A DNA stretch of 64,000 bases from an uncultured Erysipelotrichaceae bacterium (GTDB lineage: Bacteria; Bacillota_I; Bacilli_A; RFN20; CAG-826). The notes beneath the pieces were generated by a model that ran no database searches, was not told the origin of the DNA, and saw nothing but the letters and a program-made list of their open reading frames with translations. Numbering within the stretch: position 1 is the stretch's first letter; every line of letters starts with the position of its first letter. A program made the position numbers and the translations under genes. This document shows positions 16,893 through 25,099 of the stretch, in pieces. The stretch lies in NCBI GenBank assembly GCA_902800025.1, contig CADCDA010000001.1:234447-298446 (forward strand). The letters are read 5' to 3'.

Positions 16893-17391
16893 GATTCCTG
16901 TTTATATTCCTAAAAGGTATAACGATGAGTCGGTCTATCAATATTTAATAAGATGTTCTAGATTGCTTGGAATCAAAAACGCAGAAATAAACTTCAATAA
17001 AATGATTCTTGTCGATTATTTGATCGCCAATGAAGACCGACATCTCAATAATTTTGGTTTCATACGCGATGTCAAATCACTAAAGTTTATCGGTTTTGCA
17101 CCAATCTTTGACAGCGGCTCGTCTTTTGGGTTTGACAAAATAAACGAAGATATCAAACCGTTTAATGATATCTTGTGTAAACCGTTTAAAAGTACTCATC
17201 AAGAACAGCTCACATTGATTAAAGACTTTTCCTTTATAAATATAAAAGAATTAGACAAAATACCAGATATTGCCTATCAAACATTTAAGAAATATAAATC
17301 AATATATTTAAATGAAGCGCGTATAGTCGCAATTATCGGTTCACTAAAAAAGAGAATCGCTTATCTTAAGGACTATATTAATTCACTTTAG
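16893..17391 (+). pseudogene. C-terminal remnant of a HipA/CtkA-like Ser/Thr kinase
   Basis: The reading frame just beyond the IS left end encodes about 165 aa. They include VDYLIANEDRHLNNFGFI (catalytic loop N-x-DRH-x2-NFG) and FAPIFDSGSSF (metal-binding DxGSS), the core of the HipA-like C-lobe. The ATP-binding N-lobe is missing and no start with ribosome site is present; an apparent TTG start lies inside the IS end. The gene is therefore truncated. Its 3' end overlaps the convergent glycosyltransferase gene by 4 nt. Confidence 0.75.
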
Positions 17392-19334
17392 ATTCTCTTT
17401 TTGCCTGGGTTTAATTCTTGATATATTCCTGCAATCTTCTTAGCCCATTTATCTGGATAATACTGTTTCATTGTATTTTTCGCAGCGTCGACAATCTTTT
17501 TATTGTTTTTAAATAACGCTTTTTCAATTCTTTCAACCCATTGATAGAAATCTTCATAAATATAAGCGTTAACACCATCTTCAAAGACTCCTTCAATTGC
17601 TTTATCTTTCTTCGCTAGGATTAAGGTTCCACAGTTTGCGGCTTCAAAATATGTTAATCCTTGAGTTTCAAAGTTAGAAGCAGTCACAAAGACATCGAAT
17701 AATGAATAGTAACATTTAAGCTTGGTATTTTCGACTTCACCAACAAAGATAACGTTATCTTCAATATCAAGTTTCTTAATGGTTTTCTTTAAGAGTTTAA
17801 CCGCATCACCTAATCCGACAATCATGAAGACAATATTTGGTATTTCAGATTTGATTTGAGCGATATTTTCTAAGGTTTCCACAATGTTCTTTTCAGTGCT
17901 TACACGACCAACATAGCCAAGAACCTTCTTGTCTTTGAGATTATATTTTTCTTTTAAAGCCTTAACTTCTTCTAAATCAGCACGGGTCATTTTAAAGCGA
18001 TCTGGTTCAATAGAACTTGGGATAATTCTCACATCTTTTGCTCCGCTATCGGCGGTCAAAATCTCATAGCTCTTATATGAAGGAACAATAATTGTTGGGC
18101 ATTCTTTATAAACTTTAGAGAAGAATAATTCTTTAGCGGCGCTATAAGTGATATCGCCAGCGAATTTTCCAAACTTTTGTTCGTAATATAATTTCCATAA
18201 GGTGTGATAGGTGTACACCATTTTGATATCTGTATATTTCGCTAATAATAAAGCGATTTGGCTCATTGAATATTCAGTGTGTAAATGTAAATAATCAAAA
18301 CCAAATGTTGATAACATTTTTGCGTTTTTTTGATAAGCAAAACTCTTCAAAATATGGAGATCTTTATTTACTTTAACAAAACGGAATGGTGTTCCAATAA
18401 CTGGAATATAGTCATTAGGAAGTTTATTAATATCTTCTTTCTTATCCCATAAGGCAACGATATATGTTTCAAAGCCTAACTTATTAAGTTCATTCTTTAA
18501 TAAATTAACAACTGTTGAAACCCCGTTAGTGAATAATGGGAAGACATCAGTTAATAAGGCAACACGTTTAGGAAGTGGCTTATCTTCAAGAATGGTGAAT
18601 AAATGGCTATAGAATAAAGAGTTATATTCCACTTCATCAGGAGTGTAACTAACAAATGATTTATTATTACTTCCTAATAAAGGATCTGCACCACTCTTAC
18701 GGACTTCTTTATCAACTTCTAAGGATAAAGTCTTCTTATAGTAAAGATAATGACCATTAATTCCATAAGTAGAGAAAGTAACTTTGTTATTATTCTTTCC
18801 TTTTTCAAACATCGCAAAACGAGAATCGATATTGACGATTGAATCGTTTTGACCAAAGAAGATAAAGGTTGGAATCTTAAAATGATCAATTTCTTTAGAA
18901 ATTGTGTACTCGTCTTTATATTTATTAATTGGAGAAATAAGGAGCATCTTAGTAATGCCTTTTAATTTGCTACTTTGCATGTGGCTCACTAAATAAGCTC
19001 CAACTCCAAATCCCATTAAAATAATGGATTCATTTTTAATCACTTTACGGGTGATACATTCAGTGATTAATTTATTCAATACTTTAGAATAGTAATTTAA
19101 AAATAGCACCCTATCGCCATAATTAAGTAGACTAATGGTCACGACATGATATCCTTTTTCAAGAATTGGATTTAATAAATCAATATATCTTGAATCACCT
19201 TCGTAATGGAAAATAGGAAAAATAATGACCTTACCATATCCAGATGTATTGTTATAAGAACGGATAACATATGGATTATGATCGACGTCTAAGGTGAATT
19301 CTTTTGGTGATTTTTTAATCTTTCTGATGTTCAT
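17388..19334 (-). CDS. Alpha/beta-hydrolase-like domain fused to a GT4 glycosyltransferase
   Basis: 648 aa. Residues ~25-225 follow an alpha/beta-hydrolase layout: the elbow LMGFGVGAY at 107-114, GQNDSIV with an acidic residue, and GINGHYLYY with a histidine. The nucleophile position, normally Ser in G-x-S-x-G, is Gly110. Residues ~255-640 are a GT4 (GT-B) glycosyltransferase: LLTDVFPLFTNGVSTVV, HLHTEYSMSQ, VYTYHTLW, GYVGRVSTEKN and FETQGLTYFEA. The GT half resembles diacylglycerol/polyprenyl-linked glucosyl- or mannosyltransferases of Firmicutes glycolipid synthesis, which fits a membrane glycolipid role (inference). TATAAT at 19352-19347 lies 12 nt before the ATG and no SD is seen, so the leader is about 5 nt. 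Confidence 0.85.
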   Translation of the reverse strand: MNIRKIKKSPKEFTLDVDHNPYVIRSYNNTSGYGKVIIFPIFHYEGDSRYIDLLNPILEKGYHVVTISLLNYGDRVLFLNYYSKVLNKLITECITRKVIKNESIILMGFGVGAYLVSHMQSSKLKGITKMLLISPINKYKDEYTISKEIDHFKIPTFIFFGQNDSIVNIDSRFAMFEKGKNNNKVTFSTYGINGHYLYYKKTLSLEVDKEVRKSGADPLLGSNNKSFVSYTPDEVEYNSLFYSHLFTILEDKPLPKRVALLTDVFPLFTNGVSTVVNLLKNELNKLGFETYIVALWDKKEDINKLPNDYIPVIGTPFRFVKVNKDLHILKSFAYQKNAKMLSTFGFDYLHLHTEYSMSQIALLLAKYTDIKMVYTYHTLWKLYYEQKFGKFAGDITYSAAKELFFSKVYKECPTIIVPSYKSYEILTADSGAKDVRIIPSSIEPDRFKMTRADLEEVKALKEKYNLKDKKVLGYVGRVSTEKNIVETLENIAQIKSEIPNIVFMIVGLGDAVKLLKKTIKKLDIEDNVIFVGEVENTKLKCYYSLFDVFVTASNFETQGLTYFEAANCGTLILAKKDKAIEGVFEDGVNAYIYEDFYQWVERIEKALFKNNKKIVDAAKNTMKQYYPDKWAKKIAGIYQELNPGKKRI

Positions 19335-19385
19335 AATAATATAGATATTATACTTGATAACTAAAATAAATAAACCCTTATGAGA

Positions 19386-19481
19386 TTAAAACTTGTATTC
19401 CATATTCTGAGTTGCGTTTATCGCTTTAAAGAATGATTTGTGCCATTTCAAGATAAAAAACAAGATATAGCCTACAATCAT
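19386..19481 (-). other. Possible 31-aa membrane micropeptide ORF
   Basis: In the 187-nt gap between the glycosyltransferase and the phosphatase gene an ATG at 19481 opens a 31-codon frame, IVGYILFFILKW... then a basic stretch, consistent with one short membrane helix. Its ATG overlaps the TGA of the preceding 14-codon frame. The ribosome site is weak (AGGCGA 1 nt away). Confidence 0.25.
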
Positions 19482-19522
19482 TCGCCTAAAACTTCAGTTT
19501 CTTGTTTCTTTTTTTCTTCCAT
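19478..19522 (-). other. Possible 14-codon ORF overlapping the phosphatase stop
   Basis: An ATG overlaps the stop of the upstream gene (TAATG) and encodes MEEKKKQETEVLGE before TGA. One base of frameshift would join it to the 31-codon frame that follows, giving a ~45-aa protein with a charged N-terminus and one membrane helix. It may be two tiny ORFs, a frameshifted gene or chance. Confidence 0.22.
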
Positions 19523-20292
19523 TATTTAAAAAATTTACTCGCGTGTTTTATTAATTCTAATTGATTTTCTTTAGTGTTAGCCGCTACAACAGTGGTTGGT
19601 CTTTCTAAAGGTAAAGTATTTACATCTAAACAAGAGATATATCCACCAGCCTCTTTAATAATTAAAGACGCTGCTGCGTAATCCCAAGGATATAATTTCA
19701 ATTCAAAGAACATATCTCCTCTACCACATGCGACATTACAAAGTTCACATGCTGCAGAGCCTGTTCTTCTTAAATCATTAATATATGGAAGGATATCTTC
19801 CGCAAACATAAATGTTGAATGAGAATATTCTTTTTCATACATACTAAAGGCAGTATATAATAATGCACTCCTAAAAGGAGTATCACTAACGTGGATCTTT
19901 TCTCCGTTAAGATATGCTCCTTCGCCCTTTTGAGCGGTAAATAAGGCATTTTGATAAGGATTATAGACCACTCCGATAATTATTTCGTGTTTATACTCTA
20001 ACGCCACGGAAATCGCGCATACGGTAATGTGTCTAGCGTAATTCGCTGTCCCATCAATTGGATCAATGATCCAAACATAATCTTTTGATGTATCTCTTAC
20101 ATCTCCTTCTTCACATAAGAAGGAACTATTCGGTAATAACTTTTCTAATTCTTTTTGTAAGAAAGCTTGCACTCTTACATCATTCGTGGTAACTAGATTA
20201 GAGGCACTACCTTTTTCATTAATATGAAAGTGTGTGTCATCTAACATAATTTTTGAAGCTTCTTTAACGATGCCTATAATCTTATTTAACAT
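19522..20292 (-). CDS. Inositol-monophosphatase-family phosphatase
   Basis: 256 aa, Mg-dependent sugar-phosphate phosphatase. Metal-site motifs in order: LCEEGD, WIIDPIDGTANY and YPWDYAAASLIIKEAGG, the three hallmarks of the SuhB/CysQ/FBPase-IV superfamily. The substrate (inositol-1-P, fructose-1,6-bisP or PAP) cannot be decided by eye. It lies just upstream of the glycosyltransferase on the same strand. TATAAT is at 20316-20311 and an AGGTAAAAG ribosome site precedes the ATG. Confidence 0.92.
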   Translation of the reverse strand: MLNKIIGIVKEASKIMLDDTHFHINEKGSASNLVTTNDVRVQAFLQKELEKLLPNSSFLCEEGDVRDTSKDYVWIIDPIDGTANYARHITVCAISVALEYKHEIIIGVVYNPYQNALFTAQKGEGAYLNGEKIHVSDTPFRSALLYTAFSMYEKEYSHSTFMFAEDILPYINDLRRTGSAACELCNVACGRGDMFFELKLYPWDYAAASLIIKEAGGYISCLDVNTLPLERPTTVVAANTKENQLELIKHASKFFK

Positions 20293-20370
20293 ATTCTTTT
20301 ACCTACCGCTATTATACTCCTTTTTTATTTAAAAAAGATTATATTATGAAATGATGTCTTAGATATTTAT

Positions 20371-20400
20371 TTGATATCTTTTTTAAAAGGAATATATAAT
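20371..20400 (+). promoter_or_regulatory. Promoter of the 195-aa lipoprotein gene
   Basis: TTGATA (20371-20376) and TATAAT (20395-20400) are spaced 18 bp. A 6-bp inverted repeat AGATAT / ATATCT (20361-20366, 20374-20379) overlaps the -35. Confidence 0.6.
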
Positions 20401-20426
20401 AATATCTACAAGGAGAAGACTTTAAA

Positions 20427-21014
20427 ATGAAATTAAGATTTACAGCATTAGCTACAACATTATTTGCGCTTGTCGCTTGTGGTGCAAAAGGTCCATCAAC
20501 AATTAGTTATTCTGAATATAGAGCAAAATTGCTTGCTTCCGAACCAGCTACTTGGGCAAGAGCACAACTTGTTTATGTCGAAAAAGAAACAGGCAAAGAA
20601 GATACCAGAATTGAAGCCACATTCAATTATAATGAATCCACTGGCTGGGTTGCTGAAGATTCACAATACCAAAAAGCAGCACAATATTTCATGACTGCTA
20701 AAGAATATGGCTCAAGCCTTCCTGAACAAGAAAAAACACCAACATTGCCAGAAGGTAGTTCATATGTTGTTAACTACTACGCAGACTTATCCATGTATTC
20801 CAAAGTTTCCTATTCTCAATCTAGACAAGGCATTACAATGAGCGTAGAAATGGAAGGAAAATATGAATTTGCTCAAGGCGCTTGGATGACTCACTATTAC
20901 TTTTCAGAGAGCAATACCTTTTCTGGATTAACCCCAGAAATGGAAGAAGCAACAGGAATGAAAAACGGTACAGAAGCACATTCAGCCGAAGTTACCATTA
21001 ACTATTACAATTAA
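20427..21014 (+). CDS. Putative lipoprotein of unknown function
   Basis: 195 aa. A basic start, a hydrophobic core and the lipobox LVAC (cysteine at residue 18) predict a lipid-anchored exported protein. The mature part is rich in Tyr, Ser, Glu and Thr, with beta-strand-like stretches (SYVVNYYADLSMYSKVSYSQ, MSVEMEGKYEF). No known family recognised. AAGGAGAAG lies upstream of the ATG; it is monocistronic between its promoter and a strong terminator. The same style of lipoprotein recurs at 58219. Confidence 0.8.
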   Translation: MKLRFTALATTLFALVACGAKGPSTISYSEYRAKLLASEPATWARAQLVYVEKETGKEDTRIEATFNYNESTGWVAEDSQYQKAAQYFMTAKEYGSSLPEQEKTPTLPEGSSYVVNYYADLSMYSKVSYSQSRQGITMSVEMEGKYEFAQGAWMTHYYFSESNTFSGLTPEMEEATGMKNGTEAHSAEVTINYYN

Positions 21015-21029
21015 TCTAAACCAAAAAAG

Positions 21030-21058
21030 ACCTTCTAACTTTGTTAGGAGGTTTTTTT
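21030..21058 (+). terminator. Intrinsic terminator of the lipoprotein gene
   Basis: Stem ACCTTCTAAC / GTTAGGAGGT (one wobble, 3-nt loop) followed by seven T. Confidence 0.92.
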
Positions 21059-21070
21059 ATTACGCAAAAT

Positions 21071-21096
21071 AAAACCCCTAGAAAATTCTAGAGGTT
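21071..21096 (-). terminator. Terminator of the S10-spc-alpha operon
   Basis: On the minus strand AACCTCTAGAA pairs with TTCTAGGGGTT (one wobble) and is followed by TTTATTTT. It lies 12 nt after the rplQ stop. Confidence 0.82.
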
Positions 21097-21108
21097 ATAT
21101 TTATTAAT

Positions 21109-21510
21109 TTAGTCGACCCAAGTAACTAAGACCACTGGAGCGTCATCACCACGTCTATTTTCAAGTTTTAATCTACGGGTGTAACCTCCGTTACGGCCTT
21201 TCATCTTTGGTCCGATAACGTTGAAGAGCTTATCGAGTGCGGCAACACCTTCATTAACGTCGATATTTCTAACGAATCTAGCAGCTTGTCTTTTCGCATT
21301 CATAACATCTTCTTTTTTAGTTAAAGTAACAAGTCTATCTGCTTCTTTAACAACGTCGCGAGCGACGGCTTCAGTAACTTTTACGGATTCATGAATGATT
21401 AAATCGGTAACGACATTACGAAGCATGTTTTCATATTTACTTTTGGTGTACGCGGCTTTAAATCTTACGCCGGTCTTACCATGTACATTTTTACGACCTT
21501 GTGCTGGCAT
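21109..21510 (-). CDS. rplQ: 50S ribosomal protein L17
   Basis: 133 aa, last gene of the alpha operon. It lines the peptide-exit side of the large subunit. Diagnostic stretches are ATLRSMF-type RNMLRNVVTDLI, GPKMKGRNGGYTRRLKL and a C-terminal strand ending VTWVD. It follows rpoA by 18 nt with a ribosome site in the gap. Confidence 0.98.
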   Translation of the reverse strand: MPAQGRKNVHGKTGVRFKAAYTKSKYENMLRNVVTDLIIHESVKVTEAVARDVVKEADRLVTLTKKEDVMNAKRQAARFVRNIDVNEGVAALDKLFNVIGPKMKGRNGGYTRRLKLENRRGDDAPVVLVTWVD

Positions 21511-21528
21511 AATACATTTCCTCCTAAA

Positions 21529-22494
21529 TTATTCGAAATCCTTGAATGATAAACCGATTCCAGCAAGTTTTTCCTTAATTTCTTTAAGGGATTTCTTACC
21601 GAGGTTCTTGACTTTCATCATGTCTTCTTCACTCTTCTCAGTTAATTCAAGAACAGTGGAGATTTGTGCTCTCTTTAAGCAGTTATAGCTTCTAACAGAT
21701 AAGTCGAGATCTTCAATAGTGATATTCTCATATTTGTTTTCTTCGACTTTTTCTTCTTCTTTTTCGATATTGATATCTTGAGTGACTTCCGCAAGGTTGA
21801 GGAATTTTTCTAAGTGCTTAATTAATAATTCAGCAGCCCAGACCACCGCTTCTTGTGGGAGAATGGAACCATCGGTCCAAACTTCAAGAGTGAGTTTATC
21901 GAATTTAGAATCGTGACCAACACGGGTGTTGTCAACGATGTAGTTAGTTTTTCTAACTGGGGAGTAGTTGCTATCAGTAGCGATAACTCCGACAGGGAAA
22001 TTTGGATGAAGAGCCTTATTTTGTTCACCAGTGACATAGCCTCTACCATTACGAGCGTGTAAGACAACATTTAATTTGCCGCCTTCAGCGATATGGGCGA
22101 GTTCAACGTCTTTATTAACAACGGTGACACCAGTTGGGCAGACGATATCTGCACCGGTAACTGTCTTTGGTCCTTCGACATTGATTTCAAGTCTTTTATT
22201 GGAATTGTCTTCGTCATCAATTTTTAAGACTAAGTCTTTTAAATTGAGAATGATGTTTGTCACATCTTCTTCAACTCCAGGGAGAGAAGAGAATTCGTGT
22301 TGTGCACCTTCGACTTCAATTGCATAAACAGAAGCACCTGGTAAGGCGGAAAGGAGCACTCTTCTTAAAGCATTACCAAGAGTTAAACCAAATCCTCTTT
22401 CGAGTGGTTCGATAATGAAACGACCATAATTTTCGTTTCCATCATAGTCTGCTTGGGTGATGCCAAATCTTTCAAAAGGATTAGCGATTTTCAT
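21529..22494 (-). CDS. rpoA: RNA polymerase alpha subunit
   Basis: 321 aa. The N-terminal assembly domain has GFGLTLGNALRRVLLSALPGASVYAIEVEG and HEFSSLPGVEEDV. A charged linker near residues 235-250 (EKEEEKVEENK) leads to the C-terminal domain with IEDLDLSVRSYNCLKRAQI and VKNLGKKSLKEI, the DNA/UP-element-binding helices. Full length, so this polymerase can read A/T-rich upstream elements such as the region before rpsJ. Confidence 0.98.
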   Translation of the reverse strand: MKIANPFERFGITQADYDGNENYGRFIIEPLERGFGLTLGNALRRVLLSALPGASVYAIEVEGAQHEFSSLPGVEEDVTNIILNLKDLVLKIDDEDNSNKRLEINVEGPKTVTGADIVCPTGVTVVNKDVELAHIAEGGKLNVVLHARNGRGYVTGEQNKALHPNFPVGVIATDSNYSPVRKTNYIVDNTRVGHDSKFDKLTLEVWTDGSILPQEAVVWAAELLIKHLEKFLNLAEVTQDINIEKEEEKVEENKYENITIEDLDLSVRSYNCLKRAQISTVLELTEKSEEDMMKVKNLGKKSLKEIKEKLAGIGLSFKDFE

Positions 22495-22514
22495 TTTCTT
22501 TTCCTCCTATATTA

Positions 22515-22898
22515 TTATCCACGTGGGCGTTTTGGTGGACGGCAACCATTGTGTGGAATTGGGGTAGTATCAACAATACTTAATACTTGTAAGCCACTGA
22601 CAGCGAGGGAGCGGATTGCACCTTCTCTACCTGGGCCTGGACCCTTGACATCAACATCAACTTGACGAATGCCTTGTTCGTAAGCACTCTTAGCAGCAGC
22701 TTCAGCAGCTTGTTGAGCCGCAAATGGGGTGGATTTTTTCGCACCCTTGAAGCCTAATGCGCCAGCGCTACTCCAGGCGATTGCGTTACCATCGGCGTCG
22801 GTGATAGTAATAATTGTGTTATTGAAAGTGGAATGAATGTGAGCAACGCCTTTCGTATATGAACGTTTAACTTTCTTTTTACGTACAGTTCTAGCCAT
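22515..22898 (-). CDS. rpsK: 30S ribosomal protein S11
   Basis: 127 aa, small-subunit platform protein. [18 protein letters not shown] and the C-terminal [16 protein letters not shown] are diagnostic. Sits between rpsM and rpoA with short ribosome-site-bearing gaps. Confidence 0.98.
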   Translation of the reverse strand: MARTVRKKKVKRSYTKGVAHIHSTFNNTIITITDADGNAIAWSSAGALGFKGAKKSTPFAAQQAAEAAAKSAYEQGIRQVDVDVKGPGPGREGAIRSLAVSGLQVLSIVDTTPIPHNGCRPPKRPRG

Positions 22899-22916
22899 AT
22901 TATTATTCTCCTTTCA

Positions 22917-23294
22917 TTAACCTTGTGGAGCACTCTTCTTATTGGCGATTGTCTTACGTGGACCTTTACGTGTACGGGCGTTAGTCTTGGTTCTTTGACC
23001 ACGGACTGGTAAGCCTTTCTTATGTCTTTGTCCACGATAGCAGCCAATTTCAGTGAGTCTCTTGATGTTTAAAGCGACTTCTCTACGAAGATCACCTTCG
23101 ACTTTAAGTTTGCTAACTTCGTTTCTGATCGCGTTCATTTGATCATCTGAGAGATCTTTAACGCGGAGTGAAGCATCGACTTTCGCGTCTTCACAAATTT
23201 TTCTAGCAGTTGTTCTACCGATACCATAAATATAAGTAAGGGAGAAGGCAACTGGCTTATCGTTTGGAATATCAACACCAACAATACGTGCCAT
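22917..23294 (-). CDS. rpsM: 30S ribosomal protein S13
   Basis: 125 aa, small-subunit head protein. It starts [23 protein letters not shown], the helix-hairpin and [28 protein letters not shown] are all present, with the usual basic tail reaching tRNA in the P site. Confidence 0.98.
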   Translation of the reverse strand: MARIVGVDIPNDKPVAFSLTYIYGIGRTTARKICEDAKVDASLRVKDLSDDQMNAIRNEVSKLKVEGDLRREVALNIKRLTEIGCYRGQRHKKGLPVRGQRTKTNARTRKGPRKTIANKKSAPQG

Positions 23295-23311
23295 ATTCTA
23301 TTTCCTCCTTA

Positions 23312-23425
23312 TTAACCTTGTCTTTGCTTGTGCTTTGGATCAGAGCAAATGACCATGACTTTGCCATGTCTTTTGATGACTCTGCACTTTGAGCAAATTG
23401 GTTTGACTGAAGGTCTGACTTTCAT
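23312..23425 (-). CDS. rpmJ: 50S ribosomal protein L36
   Basis: 37 aa, read directly between rpsM and inf[12 protein letters not shown] then Cxx[13 protein letters not shown] and [10 protein letters not shown] give the zinc-ribbon (Cys3His) form of L36. AGGAGG precedes the ATG. Confidence 0.97.
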   Translation of the reverse strand: MKVRPSVKPICSKCRVIKRHGKVMVICSDPKHKQRQG

Positions 23426-23460
23426 AAAATATACCTCCTAAAATAGTTTTGTTCTTAGGA

Positions 23461-23679
23461 CTATTTGAACCTAAATGTTATTCGGCCCCGTGTTAAATCA
23501 TAAGGCGAGATTTCTACGGTAACTTTATCACCTGGAAGAATGCGAATGTAATTCATTCGGATTTTGCCAGAAACGGTAGCCAAGATTACCATGTCGTTTT
23601 CTAATTTTACGCGGAACATTGCGTTTGGTAATGTTTCCACTACGACCGCCTGAACTTCGATGACATCTGCTTTTGACAT
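23461..23679 (-). CDS. infA: Translation initiation factor IF-1
   Basis: 72 aa OB-fold protein that occupies the A site during initiation. It contains [41 protein letters not shown] and the terminal GRITFRFK. Its start abuts the map stop. Confidence 0.98.
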   Translation of the reverse strand: MSKADVIEVQAVVVETLPNAMFRVKLENDMVILATVSGKIRMNYIRILPGDKVTVEISPYDLTRGRITFRFK

Positions 23680-24441
23680 TTATTCTTCTCCTTCGTACAT
23701 CGTGATTATTTCATAACCACTTTCAGTCACTATCACTGTGTTTTCATAATGGGCAGTTAATTTGCCATCACGGCTTTTAACAGTCCACCCATCTGGAAGC
23801 ACTCTAGTATCCTTTCTACCTTCGAGCACCATTGGTTCGATACACAAAGCCATACCTGGCTCGATTCTAACACCGATCCCTTCTTTTCCATAATTTGGAA
23901 TCGCAGGATCTTCGTGCATATCTCTTCCAATTCCGTGTCCGGTATATTCTCTACAAACGTTATATCCGTTACTTTCCACATATTTTTGGACGGTACTAGA
24001 GACATCCCCAATGTGGTTACCAACTTTTATAGCTTTAAGAGCTTCAAAGAATGCTTGCTTGGTGACATTTACTAATCTCTCGGCTCTTTCGGAGATGCGG
24101 CCAACCTTGAAGGTTCGGCACGCATCCGCCATATAGCCGTTATAGTTTGCCACTATATCTACACTGACAATATCGCCTTCTTTAAGAATAATCTTATTAG
24201 AAGGAATACCGTGTATAAGCGTATCATTGACACTAACGCATGCGCTAGCAGGATAGCCATAATAACCTTTTTCAGCAGGAATACACTTGTTATCAAGCAT
24301 TGTCTTTTCAACAATCTGATCGATATCAAGCGTTGACATCCCTGGCTTAATACTTTCTTCAAGAGTTTTGAAGACCAAGCCAACGACTCTTCCGGCTTCT
24401 TTCATTAATGTTATTTCACGTGCAGATTTAATGTTTACCAT
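23680..24441 (-). CDS. map: Methionine aminopeptidase, type I
   Basis: 253 aa; removes the initiator Met. The pita-bread metal ligands are in SVDIVANYNGYMADACRTF, GHGIGRDMHEDPAIPNY and the EPM segment, plus a final glutamate near HYENTVIVTE. It has no N-terminal zinc domain. Position between adk and infA is the conserved Firmicutes order. Confidence 0.97.
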   Translation of the reverse strand: MVNIKSAREITLMKEAGRVVGLVFKTLEESIKPGMSTLDIDQIVEKTMLDNKCIPAEKGYYGYPASACVSVNDTLIHGIPSNKIILKEGDIVSVDIVANYNGYMADACRTFKVGRISERAERLVNVTKQAFFEALKAIKVGNHIGDVSSTVQKYVESNGYNVCREYTGHGIGRDMHEDPAIPNYGKEGIGVRIEPGMALCIEPMVLEGRKDTRVLPDGWTVKSRDGKLTAHYENTVIVTESGYEIITMYEGEE

Positions 24442-24443
24442 AA

Positions 24444-25094
24444 TTATTTTCTGAGATATGAAGAAACTTCATCGAATAATGCTTCTTTACCAGTTAATGA
24501 ATTAAATGATTCAAGTAATCCAAGATTAGCGTAATAGTCTAATAATGGTTTGGTTTCAGAAACATAATGTCCTAAACGAACTTTAAGTGACTCTTCATTG
24601 TCATCTTTTCTTTGATAGAGTGGTCCTCCACATAAATCACAAACACCTTCCACTTTTGGTTTCATAGATTGAATGTGATATGGAGCGCCACAATTCTTAC
24701 AAACGCGACGACCAGAGATACGTCTGACAAGTTCGTCATTGTCGCAATCGAGATTGATTACGACGTCAATTTCACGAGAGATTTCCTTGGTGAGTTCGCT
24801 AAGAGCTTCTGCTTGTGGTAGAGTTCTTGGGAATCCATCGAGAAGGAATCCATCAGCACAATCTTTTTGGCTGAGTCTCTCTTTGACTAACCCAATTGTT
24901 ACTTCATCTGGGACAAGATGTCCTTCGTTGATGTAATTTTGAGCGAGTTTACCGAGTTCTGTTTGCGCTTTAATCGCATCTCTGAACATATCTCCTGTGG
25001 AAATATGAACGAGATTGAACTCTTCTTTAAGTTGTTTTGCAAGGGTTCCCTTGCCAGCCCCTGGTGGGCCCATTAAGATGATGTTCTTTTTCAT
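24444..25094 (-). CDS. adk: Adenylate kinase
   Basis: 216 aa; 2 ADP to ATP + AMP. P-loop GPPGAGKGT at 9-17, DGFPR motif and the long lid carrying a structural zinc site CKNCG ... CDLCGG, typical of Gram-positive enzymes. It lies 2 nt from map and 5 nt from secY. Confidence 0.98.
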   Translation of the reverse strand: MKKNIILMGPPGAGKGTLAKQLKEEFNLVHISTGDMFRDAIKAQTELGKLAQNYINEGHLVPDEVTIGLVKERLSQKDCADGFLLDGFPRTLPQAEALSELTKEISREIDVVINLDCDNDELVRRISGRRVCKNCGAPYHIQSMKPKVEGVCDLCGGPLYQRKDDNEESLKVRLGHYVSETKPLLDYYANLGLLESFNSLTGKEALFDEVSSYLRK

Positions 25095-25099
25095 AATGA

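Larger units (their letters stand above)
14885..16900 (-). mobile_element. IS200/IS605-family element (tnpA-tnpB), approximate ends
   Basis: About 2 kb with tnpA (Y1 HUH transposase) then tnpB, transcribed on the minus strand, and a subterminal hairpin at each end (14894-14914, 16872-16892). No terminal inverted repeats or target duplication are seen, as expected for the single-strand peel-and-paste mechanism. Exact cleavage positions cannot be fixed without an empty-site sequence; bounds are set a few bases outside the hairpins. The insertion lies in or beside a HipA/CtkA-like kinase gene. Confidence 0.85.
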
